The notes beneath the pieces were generated by a model that was not told the origin of the DNA, did not search any database, and saw nothing but the letters and a program-made list of their open reading frames with translations. Below, one piece after another: positions 7,523 to 16,944 of a stretch of DNA of 41,199 nucleotides; positions within the stretch are counted from its first letter, which is position 1, and every line of letters begins with the position of its first letter. A program made the position numbers and the translations under genes. Origin of the DNA: Fischerella muscicola PCC 7414 (GTDB lineage Bacteria > Cyanobacteriota > Cyanobacteriia > Cyanobacteriales > Nostocaceae); assembly GCF_000317205.1 (NCBI RefSeq), contig NZ_AJLK01000120.1:1-41199 (forward strand), given 5' to 3'.

Positions 7523-8881
7523 ATGGTAGTTGTAGCAATTTTAGCGGCAGGACGTGGGACACGGATGAAATCCAACCTTCCCAAAGTTTTGCATTCTTTG
7601 GGTGGGCAGTCACTTGTCGAGAGAGTCATCGAAACTGTCCAACCACTTTCGCCTTCACGACAGATGGTAATTGTGGGGTACCAGGCTGAAGAGGTGAAAG
7701 CAGCCATGCTTTCAATTCCTGATTTAGAGTTTGTAGAACAGAGTGTGCAGTTAGGAACAGGTCATGCTATTCAACAATTACTTCCTTACTTAGAGGGGTA
7801 TAGCGGTGATGTATTGATACTTAACGGTGATGTACCTTTACTACGCACTGAAACTCTGCAAAATCTCTTGCAAATACACCAAGAAAAACAAAATGCCGCT
7901 ACTATTTTGACTGCTTATCTAAGCAATCCCAAAGGCTATGGACGGGTTTTTTGTGACGATCATAGTATTGTGCAGCAAATCGTAGAAGAAAAAGATTGTA
8001 CTCCTGCCCAGAGACAAAATTGCTGTATCAATGCAGGGGTGTATTGCTTTCGTTGGCAGGATTTGGCCAAAGTATTGCCGCTTTTACAAGCTAATAATGC
8101 CCAAAAAGAATATTATCTAACTGATGCCGTTACTCAAGTTTCTCCAGTGATGGCAGTAAATGTAGAAGATTACCAAGAAATTTTGGGTATCAACGATCGC
8201 CTACAGCTAGCTTCTGCCTACGAAGTTTTGCAAAGGCGCATCAAGGAAAAATGGATGGTCGCAGGTGTTACTATCATTGATCCTGCTAGTACTACAATTG
8301 ATGATACTGTAGAGTTACAGCCAGATGTAATTATTGAACCGCAAACTCACTTACGTGGAAATACAGTCATTCAGACTGGCAGTCGCATCGGGCCTGGAAG
8401 TTTAATTGAAAATAGTCAGATTGGTGAAAATGTTACTGTCATGTATTCAGTAGTGACAGATAGCATTGTCCAAGCGGGTAGCCGTATTGGCCCCTATGCC
8501 CATTTACGCGGACATGCAGAAGTTGGTAGTAAATCTCGGATAGGAAATTTTGTGGAATTGAAAAATACTAAGTTGGGTGAACACACCAATGTTGCCCACC
8601 TATCTTACTTAGGCGATACTACTACCGGAAACCAAGTCAATATTGGTGCAGGTACTATTACTGCTAATTACGATGGTGTGAAAAAACACCCAACTAAAAT
8701 TGGCGATCGCACAAAAACAGGCTCTAACAGCGTTTTAGTTGCCCCCATTACTTTGGGAAATGATGTCTATGTAGCAGCTGGCTCCACAATTACAGAAGAT
8801 GTCCCTGATGGTTGCTTAGTAATTGCGCGCCAGCGTCAAGTTGTGAAACCAGAGTGGCAACAGAAAGGGACTGGGGAATAG
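7523..8881 (+). CDS. glmU: Bifunctional UDP-N-acetylglucosamine synthesis enzyme GlmU
   Basis: The protein has 452 residues, the normal GlmU length. The N-terminal uridyltransferase (about 1-230) begins with the nucleotide-binding signature [18 protein letters not shown], followed by LNGDVPLL. The C-terminal half (about 250-445) is a left-handed beta-helix of hexapeptide repeats with the acetyltransferase elements [20 protein letters not shown] and [11 protein letters not shown]. It acetylates glucosamine-1-phosphate and couples it to UTP, making UDP-GlcNAc for peptidoglycan and lipid A. ATG 7523 is the first start in frame with the signature only five residues downstream, as in the family. 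It converges on the asparaginase gene. No anomaly is seen. Confidence 0.97.
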   Translation: MVVVAILAAGRGTRMKSNLPKVLHSLGGQSLVERVIETVQPLSPSRQMVIVGYQAEEVKAAMLSIPDLEFVEQSVQLGTGHAIQQLLPYLEGYSGDVLILNGDVPLLRTETLQNLLQIHQEKQNAATILTAYLSNPKGYGRVFCDDHSIVQQIVEEKDCTPAQRQNCCINAGVYCFRWQDLAKVLPLLQANNAQKEYYLTDAVTQVSPVMAVNVEDYQEILGINDRLQLASAYEVLQRRIKEKWMVAGVTIIDPASTTIDDTVELQPDVIIEPQTHLRGNTVIQTGSRIGPGSLIENSQIGENVTVMYSVVTDSIVQAGSRIGPYAHLRGHAEVGSKSRIGNFVELKNTKLGEHTNVAHLSYLGDTTTGNQVNIGAGTITANYDGVKKHPTKIGDRTKTGSNSVLVAPITLGNDVYVAAGSTITEDVPDGCLVIARQRQVVKPEWQQKGTGE

Positions 8882-8969
8882 AGGGACGACTTGGCGGACA
8901 AGGAGGACAAGGAGGACTTTCTCCCCCCTCTCCCTTATCTCCCAATCCGCAATCCCTGATTCCCAATCC

Positions 8970-9929
8970 CTAATTCTCAATGCAGCCAACTTCTGTACCT
9001 TCAGGAAGTTCTAGTGTGTCACCTATTTTTTCGCCGTCGTGAAAAGCAGCGAGTAAGGCTTGGCTAGTTTTTCCCCAAGCGATCGCACCACTAGCATCTA
9101 GTGCGATCGCTCCAAAATCCCGCTTGTTCTCATGCGCCTCTGCAAATGATCGCTTCATGGCTTCTTTAAGAGACATACCATCCGTGACACGCACCACAAT
9201 CCTTGCTGCTAGGCACTCATCAATGATGTCTTCTCCAATACCAGTACAACTAACGCCAGCATATTTGGTAGCATAATTACCAGCAGGCATCGCAGAATCA
9301 CTGACGCGCCCAATCCTTTCAAAACCCTTACCACCAGTAGAAGTACCAACTACTATCTGACCTTCAGTATCTAAAGCTACAACACCAATTGTGCCACGAC
9401 GAGCGCTACTAGTTTCCACTAGTTCTGGCTCTGCTACCACCCCAGCCATTGCCCTTTTAAAGTTTTGCTGGCGTTCTTGAATCCACTCTTGTAAGCGCAA
9501 ATCAGTCAAAGCGTTGTAGCTAGGAATTTGTAATTCCCGCGCCAACTCAGCCGCACCATAATCTGACAGTACCCGGTCTGGAGAACTTTGCAAAGCTTTT
9601 GCCAAATCGATGGGATTTTTCACCCGTGAAACATTGATTACACCGCTAAAGCTTTGGGTTGAGCCATCCATCAAAGCTGCACTCATGCGGATTTGACCAT
9701 CTGATTGCAGCACTGAACCAGTACCCGCATTAAAACGGGGGTCATCTTCTAACATTTGACACCCCCGCACCACTACCTCCTTAGCAGTTACACCGGAAAG
9801 TAAAAGAGAATACACTTCTTCTATTACTTTATAAAGCGAATGGCGCACTGCCTCTACTCCGCCTTTTCCATGTAAAGAACTACCAGCCCCCCCATGAATA
9901 ATTAACTTAGGTTGCACCTGTGTCTTCAT
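8970..9929 (-). CDS. iaaA: Isoaspartyl peptidase / type 2 L-asparaginase
   Basis: From ATG 9929 the protein has 319 residues; a TTG ten codons upstream (9959) would give 329. It is an Ntn-hydrolase: HGGAGSS near the N-terminus, MLEDDPRFNAGTGSVL, and the autocleavage site RRGTIGVVALD. The nucleophilic Thr is residue 180 from ATG 9929, close to the position in E. coli IaaA, which supports that start. The precursor cleaves itself before this Thr and then hydrolyses isoaspartyl dipeptides and asparagine; in cyanobacteria the enzyme also helps degrade cyanophycin dipeptides. The frameshifted DUF2256 gene ends 36 bp upstream of ATG 9929 on the same strand, so the two probably share a transcript. 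Confidence 0.92.
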   Translation of the reverse strand: MKTQVQPKLIIHGGAGSSLHGKGGVEAVRHSLYKVIEEVYSLLLSGVTAKEVVVRGCQMLEDDPRFNAGTGSVLQSDGQIRMSAALMDGSTQSFSGVINVSRVKNPIDLAKALQSSPDRVLSDYGAAELARELQIPSYNALTDLRLQEWIQERQQNFKRAMAGVVAEPELVETSSARRGTIGVVALDTEGQIVVGTSTGGKGFERIGRVSDSAMPAGNYATKYAGVSCTGIGEDIIDECLAARIVVRVTDGMSLKEAMKRSFAEAHENKRDFGAIALDASGAIAWGKTSQALLAAFHDGEKIGDTLELPEGTEVGCIEN

Positions 9930-9965
9930 CTCCTCTTGATTTGTGTAATTTAAGTCCAAGTATTT

Positions 9966-10137
9966 TTACGATTCATTATTTTCATCTTGAGCCGTAGAAC
10001 GACGACGACGGCAGCGTTCCGAACAGTATTTCACCTCATCCCAACAATCTGCCCACTTTTTTGCGCCAAGAAAACGGACGCTGACATACCGGACAAATTT
10101 TTGTAGGCAAGTCAGATTTAGAACGGCTACGTGCCAT
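9966..10137 (-). pseudogene. DUF2256 zinc-ribbon protein with frameshift
   Basis: From ATG 10137 the frame reads MARSRSKSDLPTKICPVCQR, then PFSWRKK, and is then lost. One base over, the frame continues as WADCWDEVKYCSERCRRRR and ends at TAA 9966. The joined sequence of about 56 residues matches small DUF2256 proteins, which have two CxxC-like pairs and a WRKKW...CWDEV...YCSERCR core. The break is in a run of six A on the coding strand (T 10057-10062), so one extra base is present. It may be an inactivating mutation, a sequencing error or a programmed shift. The function of the family is unknown; the cysteines suggest zinc binding. Confidence 0.75.
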
Positions 10138-10461
10138 ATTTCTACTGTGCAGATTAAAAATTGATTTCACTTGAGATGGAAATCAATTATAGCTGTTTGT
10201 TACAAATGTAGATGACTTTTAGAATTCAGAATACGGAATTGGGAATTGCAAATTCATCAATTCTGAAATATCTAGGTAAAGTCCTTGGCTGGGTAATTAA
10301 AAATTTGAAACCCTGATTTTGAATGACTAAGTATAAGCAATTATTCGTGAATTTATTTGTATATTTATTTACTTTATAATAAACAGTATTTTCTTCAGCC
10401 AGATACTAAGTATACATAGACCAATGAGCAAAAGTACCAATTGCCGCGAGTTGGGGAAAGG
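10138..10461. other. AT-rich intergenic region, no gene seen
   Basis: This stretch holds the promoter side of the DUF2256/asparaginase unit and the region after the truncated methyltransferase. It contains an AATTCAGAATACGGAATTGGGAATT repeat-like tract (about 10221-10245) and is AT-rich from 10300 to 10390. Nothing coding is supported apart from an out-of-frame extension of the methyltransferase. Confidence 0.5.
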
Positions 10462-10836
10462 TTAAAGGGGAAATTCTTGTGCCAGATAAAACCCAAGTCC
10501 GCCTTTTTCTTTTGCTTTACACAGAGCAACAACCAGTTCAAAGTGGTAGAGAGAACGAACTGGCATTCCCTTAATCCAACTGCCACCAATATCAATAACC
10601 AATGAGCCTGTTGGTTTAAGAATACGGTAAAATTGTGCTGCAAAATCTTTAAACCATTCCACATATTCATCAGCATCAACGTTTCCGTATTCTTTTTTAC
10701 GAACAAGTGCAAATGGTGGAGATGTACAAATCAGGTCGATACTTTCATCGGGAATACCTGCCATTAATTCCAAGCTGTTTCCCAAATAAGCCGCGCCGAA
10801 TCTTGTTTCGTAGCAAGGGTCACAATTAAATCTCAT
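10462..10836 (-). pseudogene. DNA methyltransferase, C-terminally truncated
   Basis: The frame gives 124 residues. The catalytic motif IV TSPPF (residues 38-42) and the segments MAGIPDESIDLICTSPPF and YRILKPTGSLVIDIGG identify a site-specific amino-methyltransferase (N4-cytosine or N6-adenine). In this permuted class the SAM-binding motif I lies after motif IV near the C-terminus. Here the protein stops at LAQEFPL, where relatives continue for about 200 residues, so the SAM pocket is missing. A frame-shifted continuation does not restore it. The gene is therefore probably dead. No restriction endonuclease gene is adjacent. A short inverted repeat AGTAC-GGTT-GTACT (10849-10862) sits just upstream of the start. 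Confidence 0.78.
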
Positions 10837-10951
10837 ATCAACCTTTTTAGTACGGTTGTACTCTCAATAAAGACAGCATTATCCATAAAAGCATAAGTTT
10901 TCCAACTGTTAGCTATTTTTTTCCAACCCCTTCAACTTTTGCCTTCCGCTT

Positions 10952-13771
10952 TCAACTACTAGCTAAAGGTAACAATAAGCGACTGACTACCCGACGATCT
11001 GGTAATTGATAGAAATGCAATTCTCCGCCAAGTTGCTGCATGAGTTTTTGGCAGATTAATAGATGTAAACCGGGTAATTGCTCAAGCCTGGAGGGAGCAA
11101 GTATATCTTTCGGTGTATCTTGATGGAGTTCTGTCAGTAATTGTGATTCAATATCACCATTATCTGTAATGGATACTTCTAGGAACTGTTCATCTAGGCG
11201 ACGACACCAAATGTCTATTCTGCCACCAGTTGTGGAACGTTGACAGGCGCAAACTAGTAACTCATGCAGAATCAATTCTATTTTTACAACATCACCAGCG
11301 ATCGCTAAGGAAGAGTGAGGCAGAAGCGAATAATTTTTGGATGATTCTTCACCTTCCTGTTGTCCCAAACCATGCACACCTACCCATAGTCTTTGTTGTT
11401 TAAGTAAATGATCAACCCGTTCGAGCGATCGCTTTAATAAACTAGCGATGGGTACGGTTTCCCAACTCATCTGCAACTGCCATAGTTCCAGTTTTAATAA
11501 GGCTGTCATGGAAGCTGTGGTGTTATCTAATTGCCGTAGCAGCTGCTGGTAGCGCATGTGAGTTAGTTCGTTAGCAGGAATACCCAAATCATTCATTTGC
11601 AGAAGTAACTGTGTCACGGTTCTTTGGATATCTTCTAAACGGCGATGTTTATACCAATTGAGTTGTCTAAGTTCTTCTGTCCGAGACTCTAACATTTGGG
11701 TAATTTGCAGCCATCGCCGTGACCAAGCTAGTTGACAAATTAGAGTTTCTGTGGTTTTTAAACTATCTTCTAACCATTGACGTTGCCAATGGTCAGCTAT
11801 GACTACCACACCTGTGGGTTGATAATCAGCAGTAGTGCGTAATGCCATCACTAAAATTTGACCAATGCCAGCACCACTCAACCATTTTTTTGTAGCAGGA
11901 GGTAAATCATTAGCTGTGATAGGCAATAATTCCTCACTGAGTAACGCCCATTGAATTAAAGCTTCAGTTTGAAGTGGGATTGGCGTATTGATGACAATCT
12001 CAAATTCGGAATTGGCAATGACTCCAGGTATAATTTTTGCCACATTTTCTCCCGGTTGCCAAGATAACAGGATCGTTAATGAACAATTGAGAATGACAGC
12101 GATTTGTTCTAGGGCTGTGCGTTCTAGATGCTGGATAGGTTGTGTTGGAGAATCCTGGGATTGCTCTAGAATGCGAAGACATTGCTGAAAACTTTGCAAA
12201 ATTTTCTGCTGCTGTTCAGTTTGGTGATGCAACTGCCATTGGCGGATAGTGACACCAATTTGTTGAGCCACAACCTGGACTAATTCTTTTTCTATTGATG
12301 TCCAACTACGATGGGTTTCTGTGGCTAAAGCTAACAGTACTTTCGGTTCTTGACCAAAAGCGCAGTTACAAACTACAAGCGATCGCACACCATTTTCTAA
12401 TAAGTGAGGATGCCAATTAAAAAACCGTAAATCTGTTGCTAAATTCTCAATTGCTACTGCTTCCGTAGAACGTAATAAAAGCTGACAATCCACATCTTTG
12501 AGAGCTTCCAAAGAATACGTTAGAGGACGACGATTATGTGGTTGATTTTGGTAAAAAATTTGATAATTATTTTGTTCAGGATTGTAATGCAGTAACAAAA
12601 ACCGAGTTGCAAGCAAGCGTTGTAAAACTTTTGCGGCACAGAGGTCTAAAATTTCTTGAATGTCATAATTACTATAAATACCTTGGGCAATCTCACTAGT
12701 TAAATAGGCATCATTTTGAATTTGTTTGATAGTACTTTCTGTCTCTTCTAGAGGCGCCACCAGAGAAGTTAAACCAGCAACAGTCTTAGTAAAGTTTTTT
12801 TCTGCCTCTGTCCAGATGCGCGATTCAGTACTTTCTACAGTCAAAAAGCCCAGTAAATCCTTTTGCCAGATAATTGGAGCGGCTAACAGACTACGTACTC
12901 CAAAACGTTGCAGCAACTTCACTGTGAAATTACTTTTTAAAGAACTGCGTCCTTCGCCAATCCAGACAATTTCATTGACTGACAAAGCAATATAAAAATC
13001 ACTAAGTTCGTGTACTGTAATTTTTGCTGTTGTTTCCTGATAGTTTTTTTTGTTACTTAATCGCCGCCAAAAGTAATAGCCTTCCCTGTCAAACCAGTAA
13101 ATATTTGTACGGGTAGGTAGAATAAATTCTTGCGTAGCTTCTACGACTGTTTCTAATCTTTTTTCTAGATGATTGAGAGCTTGTAAATTATTTAGTAAAC
13201 GTAGTAATGGCTCGTCGAGGCGCTTGGTTTGCTTGTGCTGCAAATCCATTTCTTTTTCATAAAGTGCAGCCCCCAATTCACCTACAACCATCATCAACCT
13301 GGCTCTGGCTTCTCCACCCAACAAGTAACCCCAGCGTTCAGAACCGAGTAATACTAAACCCAAACAGCGGTTTTTATAGCAAATAGGAACTACTATTGTT
13401 CCTTGGATATTTAATTGTTGTGCTAAATGTTGCCATGCCTCAATCCGAATTTCTGCTCGTAAATCAGCTACACCCAAGGGGCGCTGTTCAATTACTACTT
13501 GCTCTAACAAATCTCCAGGATTGAGAACTACCCGTTGTTGTAAATAACTGGTGTTACCGCTAGGGGTAACGCCACCTTGCCCAAACAACATATGATTGAG
13601 GCGATCATAAAGAGCAATCCAAATTAGGCTGTATTCAAACTGCTCTTGCAGATAGGAAATTGTGGTTGCAATCAGAGCATCAACATGATCTTCTTCCCTG
13701 AGACTTTGCAGAACTCGTCCCAAGGAAATGATTTGTTGTTCGGCGGCTGTAAGTTTTTGTTGCTGCCTCAT
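10952..13771 (-). CDS. Multi-GAF histidine-kinase-like sensor protein
   Basis: The protein has 939 residues. Four GAF-like sensor domains are suggested by repeated helix-strand patterns at about 20-170, 195-345, 360-510 and 540-690 (for example LLAAPIIWQKDLLGFLTVES in the second). A helical linker follows (695-800), and a GHKL-type ATPase region lies at about 800-935, with ITDNGD and LHLLICQKLMQQLGGELHF as G1/G2-like boxes. The usual H-box (SHELRTPL) is not present; the linker has WYKHRRLEDIQ instead. The N-box is also atypical (IELILHELLVCAC, without the conserved Asn pair). It may be a degenerate kinase or a scaffold. No GAF cysteine typical of bilin attachment could be assigned with confidence. 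It is divergent from pyrD, with about 90 bp between starts. Confidence 0.8.
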   Translation of the reverse strand: MRQQQKLTAAEQQIISLGRVLQSLREEDHVDALIATTISYLQEQFEYSLIWIALYDRLNHMLFGQGGVTPSGNTSYLQQRVVLNPGDLLEQVVIEQRPLGVADLRAEIRIEAWQHLAQQLNIQGTIVVPICYKNRCLGLVLLGSERWGYLLGGEARARLMMVVGELGAALYEKEMDLQHKQTKRLDEPLLRLLNNLQALNHLEKRLETVVEATQEFILPTRTNIYWFDREGYYFWRRLSNKKNYQETTAKITVHELSDFYIALSVNEIVWIGEGRSSLKSNFTVKLLQRFGVRSLLAAPIIWQKDLLGFLTVESTESRIWTEAEKNFTKTVAGLTSLVAPLEETESTIKQIQNDAYLTSEIAQGIYSNYDIQEILDLCAAKVLQRLLATRFLLLHYNPEQNNYQIFYQNQPHNRRPLTYSLEALKDVDCQLLLRSTEAVAIENLATDLRFFNWHPHLLENGVRSLVVCNCAFGQEPKVLLALATETHRSWTSIEKELVQVVAQQIGVTIRQWQLHHQTEQQQKILQSFQQCLRILEQSQDSPTQPIQHLERTALEQIAVILNCSLTILLSWQPGENVAKIIPGVIANSEFEIVINTPIPLQTEALIQWALLSEELLPITANDLPPATKKWLSGAGIGQILVMALRTTADYQPTGVVVIADHWQRQWLEDSLKTTETLICQLAWSRRWLQITQMLESRTEELRQLNWYKHRRLEDIQRTVTQLLLQMNDLGIPANELTHMRYQQLLRQLDNTTASMTALLKLELWQLQMSWETVPIASLLKRSLERVDHLLKQQRLWVGVHGLGQQEGEESSKNYSLLPHSSLAIAGDVVKIELILHELLVCACQRSTTGGRIDIWCRRLDEQFLEVSITDNGDIESQLLTELHQDTPKDILAPSRLEQLPGLHLLICQKLMQQLGGELHFYQLPDRRVVSRLLLPLASS

Positions 13772-13861
13772 CTGATTACCGTTAAACTTTGCTTGCTAAT
13801 ATATAAGATGCCCAGATCAAACTTCCAAACAACAAACAACCATAGTTAAAATCAAGCAAAT

Positions 13862-15004
13862 TTGGATATTTATCAAGCTTTAATTCGTCCGTTTTTCTTT
13901 GATCTGCTCGATACAGATCCAGAGTGGTTGCACTATTCAACGATTCGTAGTCTCAGTTGGCTGGCAAACAATAAGCATCGCCCTCCTGCTAGCTGGATTG
14001 CCAAACGGTTACAAAATTCTTTGTCTATTACCGATAAAAGTTTAGAACAGACGCTGTTTGGGCTAAACTTCCCCAACCCCGTAGGCTTGGCGGCTGGATT
14101 TGATAAAGATGGGGTTGCCACTAGTATTTGGTCGAGTTTTGGTTTTGGTTTTGCAGAAGTAGGAACTGTAACTTTTGTTGCCCAACCGGGTAATCCCCTT
14201 CCCCGCTTATTTCGCTTACCTTTAGACAAAGCCGCTCTCAATCGTATGGGCTTTAATAATAGTGGTGCTGCCGCAATGGCGGCGCGGTTGGCAGCATGTA
14301 AACAACAGTTTCCTCCTGCCATACCTATTGGTATAAATTTAGGCAAATCTAAGGTAACACCATTAGAAGCAGCAGCCGAAGATTATCTTAATAGTTTTCG
14401 CTTACTCAAAGAATTGGGAGACTACTTTGTGGTGAATGTTTCGTCTCCCAATACTCCTGGTTTGCGATCGCTCCAAGATGCAACCATGCTGAGTTCGATC
14501 TTGGCAGCATTACAAACAGAAAATAATACACAAAAACCTATTTTTGTCAAGATAGCGCCAGATTTAGAATGGGAAGCGATCGCTGACATTATTTCCCTGG
14601 CTCAAACCTATCAATTAGCAGGAATTATTGCCACTAACACCACCATTCGTCGTGATGGATTAAAAACACAGGTGATTGCCAAAACAGGCAAATCACCACA
14701 AGAAGAAGCGGGTGGAATTAGTGGTATGCCAGTGCGCGATCGCTCTACAGAGATAATTCGGTTTATTTGGCAGCAAACTCAAGGAAAAATACCAATAATC
14801 GGCGTTGGTGGTATTTTTACCCCGGAAGACGCCTGGGAGAAAATTACTGCTGGTGCTTGTCTTGTCCAAGTCTATACAGGCTGGATTTATTCTGGCCCAT
14901 TGATGATACGCGGTATTCTCGAAGGGCTGCTTGCTAAGTTAGAACAAACAGGATTAAACTCCATCTCCCAAGCAGTGGGTTTGGAAGTAAAAAGTACAAA
15001 GTGA
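13862..15004 (+). CDS. pyrD: Dihydroorotate dehydrogenase (quinone), class 2
   Basis: The protein has 380 residues from TTG 13862, which reads [16 protein letters not shown] and fits the membrane-associating N-terminal helix of class 2 enzymes. FMN/active-site motifs are all visible: [37 protein letters not shown] (the Ser in this loop is the class 2 catalytic base), [22 protein letters not shown] and [12 protein letters not shown]. It oxidises dihydroorotate to orotate in pyrimidine synthesis and passes electrons to plastoquinone or ubiquinone. No ATG lies near this N-terminus, so the TTG start is the best choice. No anomaly is seen. Confidence 0.95.
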   Translation: MDIYQALIRPFFFDLLDTDPEWLHYSTIRSLSWLANNKHRPPASWIAKRLQNSLSITDKSLEQTLFGLNFPNPVGLAAGFDKDGVATSIWSSFGFGFAEVGTVTFVAQPGNPLPRLFRLPLDKAALNRMGFNNSGAAAMAARLAACKQQFPPAIPIGINLGKSKVTPLEAAAEDYLNSFRLLKELGDYFVVNVSSPNTPGLRSLQDATMLSSILAALQTENNTQKPIFVKIAPDLEWEAIADIISLAQTYQLAGIIATNTTIRRDGLKTQVIAKTGKSPQEEAGGISGMPVRDRSTEIIRFIWQQTQGKIPIIGVGGIFTPEDAWEKITAGACLVQVYTGWIYSGPLMIRGILEGLLAKLEQTGLNSISQAVGLEVKSTK

Positions 15005-15104
15005 GTCAATTAAGTTATCAGTTATCAGTAGTAGTTGTGAACTGAATAAATGGTAACTGTTTATTGTTCACTGATTTCACCCTTCATCCTTCATCTTTCA
15101 TCCT

Positions 15105-15854
15105 TCAACTCTTCTCTTCTAGAGGAAAAAACTCCTTAGTTTTTGGTGAATATCTCCAGGCGATGCCATCTGGATCTTTGCTACGACTCCACTCAGGAAA
15201 GTCTGGATCGTCTCTTCTTTTATATACAGTACTAGAATACACATTGAGACGTTTCGCTAATTCTGATTGAATTAGTGAACCAAAAATTAGTTGTTGTTCT
15301 AACGGTTTTTTGGCTTCCTCTTGATGGGTATGTGATGGAGTTTCTGTTGTTTCTGTTTCTGCTTCTTCTTGCTGTACTTGCTTAGGCGGTGGTGCCAGCA
15401 ATTCCATCATTATCGTAGACCTTTGATGAGGAAGTTCTTTCACTGGTTCACTACTATCAAAGATGCTGCCGAGAGTACTGGCAGTGATAAAGTAATACAC
15501 CTTACCACCGTCTTCTGAGTTAACAATACTGCCAGCAAATTCTGCTAATTTTCCATCCAGATAGCGTTTTGCCGCTTCTCCAGAAAAATTCCCCTTAATT
15601 GCCAAATCCATTGGTGTAATTTTGCCTTGATTTTCTCGAATCAATTGATTGAACAGCGGGTTAACTTGCAAACACCATCTTTGCCATTGATAGCGCTGCC
15701 AAATATTGAAAGCCAAACCCACAAAGATTAACGCCAACCAAAGTCGCCAGGTTGCGACTAGGAAAATAATTAAAAACGATATCGGCAAGAGCAGAACTAG
15801 GTATCCTCTGCCATAGTCTTCTATTTTGTTTTCACTCATGCCCATGTTTGCCAA
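15105..15854 (-). CDS. Membrane protein with C-terminal HTH-like domain
   Basis: The protein has 249 residues and I do not recognise a named family. Two adjacent hydrophobic stretches (about residues 17-55, YLVLLLPISFLIIFLVATW and LWLALIFVGLAFNIW) form a membrane hairpin. A soluble part follows that contains MDLAIKGNFSGEAAKRYLDGKLAEFAG, which looks like a winged-helix segment. A Glu/Thr-rich linker (155-185) leads to the end segment GSLIQSELAKRLNVYSSTVYKR, which resembles a helix-turn-helix that recognises rather like a phage-type regulator. It may be a membrane-tethered regulator, but that is inference. Several Met codons (M1, M4, M6) make the exact start uncertain. Confidence 0.65.
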   Translation of the reverse strand: MANMGMSENKIEDYGRGYLVLLLPISFLIIFLVATWRLWLALIFVGLAFNIWQRYQWQRWCLQVNPLFNQLIRENQGKITPMDLAIKGNFSGEAAKRYLDGKLAEFAGSIVNSEDGGKVYYFITASTLGSIFDSSEPVKELPHQRSTIMMELLAPPPKQVQQEEAETETTETPSHTHQEEAKKPLEQQLIFGSLIQSELAKRLNVYSSTVYKRRDDPDFPEWSRSKDPDGIAWRYSPKTKEFFPLEEKS

Positions 15855-16266
15855 ATGACTCTTAGGGAAATAATATTATCTTGGCAAAAATCTGGACAAA
15901 AATTTGTAGTTTTTGTATTTTTGCCAAAAATTTTCCTGGCAAAACTGAATTTTCCACGAGGGAGGTGGGGAACTGGGGAGGTGTGAGGGGTATGAGAAGT
16001 GTGAGGAGTGTGAGGAGTGTGTAGACGCCCGGAGGGCGGCTTCAAGGTGGAGTACCCAGAGGGCTTCCCGTAAGGGTGGAGTGTGAGAAGAATAAATAGT
16101 AACAAATGACCAATGACAAATGACCACCAACCACCAACCACTAACCACTAACCACTAACCACTAACTACTAACCACTAACCACTAACTACTAACCACTAA
16201 CCACTAACTACTAACCACTAACCACTAACTACTAACTACTAACTACTAACCATTGACAATTGACAA
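15855..16266. repeat. Repeat-filled intergenic region
   Basis: No gene is supported. The region carries a G-rich GTGTGAGG tract (15960-16020), GC-rich dispersed-repeat modules (16020-16080, GTAGACGCCCGGAGGGCGGC and GGCTTCCCGTAAGG), CAATGAC-type units (16105-16123) and the long CCACTAA array listed separately. The module order matches the region at 3922-4100. Confidence 0.8.
16124..16249. repeat. 18-copy heptamer array with 21-bp higher-order period
   Basis: Eighteen perfect-length 7-bp units (CCACCAA, CCACTAA or CTACTAA) follow each other without gaps. From 16152 the order CCACTAA-CCACTAA-CTACTAA repeats four times, giving a nested 21-bp period, then two further CTACTAA units. This is a short tandemly repeated repetitive (STRR) sequence of the heterocystous cyanobacterial type. 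It lies just downstream of cobO. Confidence 0.95.
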
Positions 16267-16944
16267 TTAAAATTCAATTCCTGGTTGAGCTTTTACACCT
16301 TGGTCACGGAAAGGATGCTTCACCAATGTCATTTCTGTGACTAAATCAGCACGTTCAATCAAGGCTGGAGGTGCGCCTCTACCTGTGAGAATCACGTGAT
16401 TATCAGATGGTTTTTGCTCTAAACCCAGCAAAATTTCTTCTACACGCAAATATCCAAGCTTAATCGCAATATTGATTTCATCTAATAACACTAGCTTAAA
16501 TTCTGGGTTGCGGATGTATTCTAATCCTTTTAGCCAAGCGGCTTGTGCTTTTTCCAGATCGCGATCGCGATCTTGGGTTTCCCAGGTAAAGCCTTCGCCC
16601 ATAGCGTGAAATTCTAACTGGTCTGGCCAAAGACTGAAAACCTTTTTTTCTGAAGGTTCCCAAGCACCTTTGATAAATTGGATGATCGCCACTTTATACC
16701 CATGACCGAGCGATCGTAATATCATTCCTAAAGCCGCAGTCGTTTTTCCTTTGCCATTGCCAGTGTGAACTATAATTAATCCTTTTTCTGGTATTGCCTG
16801 CGCTATGCGTTGATCTTGTACTTGCTTGCGTCGTTGCATTTTTTGGCGATACTGTTCATCTGTGAGGGTTGAGGATGACGCTTTCTCCATTAAGCGATCG
16901 GCTTCTGTGTCTGGGTTAAGGTCAGCAGATTTGTCGGTATTCAT
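16267..16944 (-). CDS. cobO: Cob(I)yrinic acid a,c-diamide adenosyltransferase
   Basis: The protein has 225 residues and is of the CobO/BtuR family, which adenosylates the cobalt of corrinoids in B12 synthesis and salvage. The P-loop is HTGNGKGKTTAA (about residues 60-71). FIKGAW, LLDEIN (Walker B-like, about 152-157) and HVILTGRGAPPALIERADLVTEM are the other family blocks. The first 45 residues are polar and charged, as in many bacterial CobO proteins. It stands alone between an STRR array and a duplicated repeat block; no other cobalamin gene is in the window. The start at 16944 fits but ATG choice within the polar leader cannot be checked. Confidence 0.94.
   Translation of the reverse strand: MNTDKSADLNPDTEADRLMEKASSSTLTDEQYRQKMQRRKQVQDQRIAQAIPEKGLIIVHTGNGKGKTTAALGMILRSLGHGYKVAIIQFIKGAWEPSEKKVFSLWPDQLEFHAMGEGFTWETQDRDRDLEKAQAAWLKGLEYIRNPEFKLVLLDEINIAIKLGYLRVEEILLGLEQKPSDNHVILTGRGAPPALIERADLVTEMTLVKHPFRDQGVKAQPGIEF

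Noticed and set aside
10050-10070. AAAAAAG heptamer in the DUF2256 gene as a programmed -1 slippery site
   Set aside because: Restoring the conserved frame needs a +1 (or -2) shift, not -1, and no stimulatory structure is evident.
15836-16148. Overlapping minus-strand frames of 90-101 codons
   Set aside because: They are translated repeats (His/Thr/Ser/Pro low complexity) in the spacer before the membrane-protein gene.
16124-16249. Regular array that could suggest a CRISPR
   Set aside because: Units are 7 bp with no unique spacers and no cas genes nearby; it is a simple tandem repeat.
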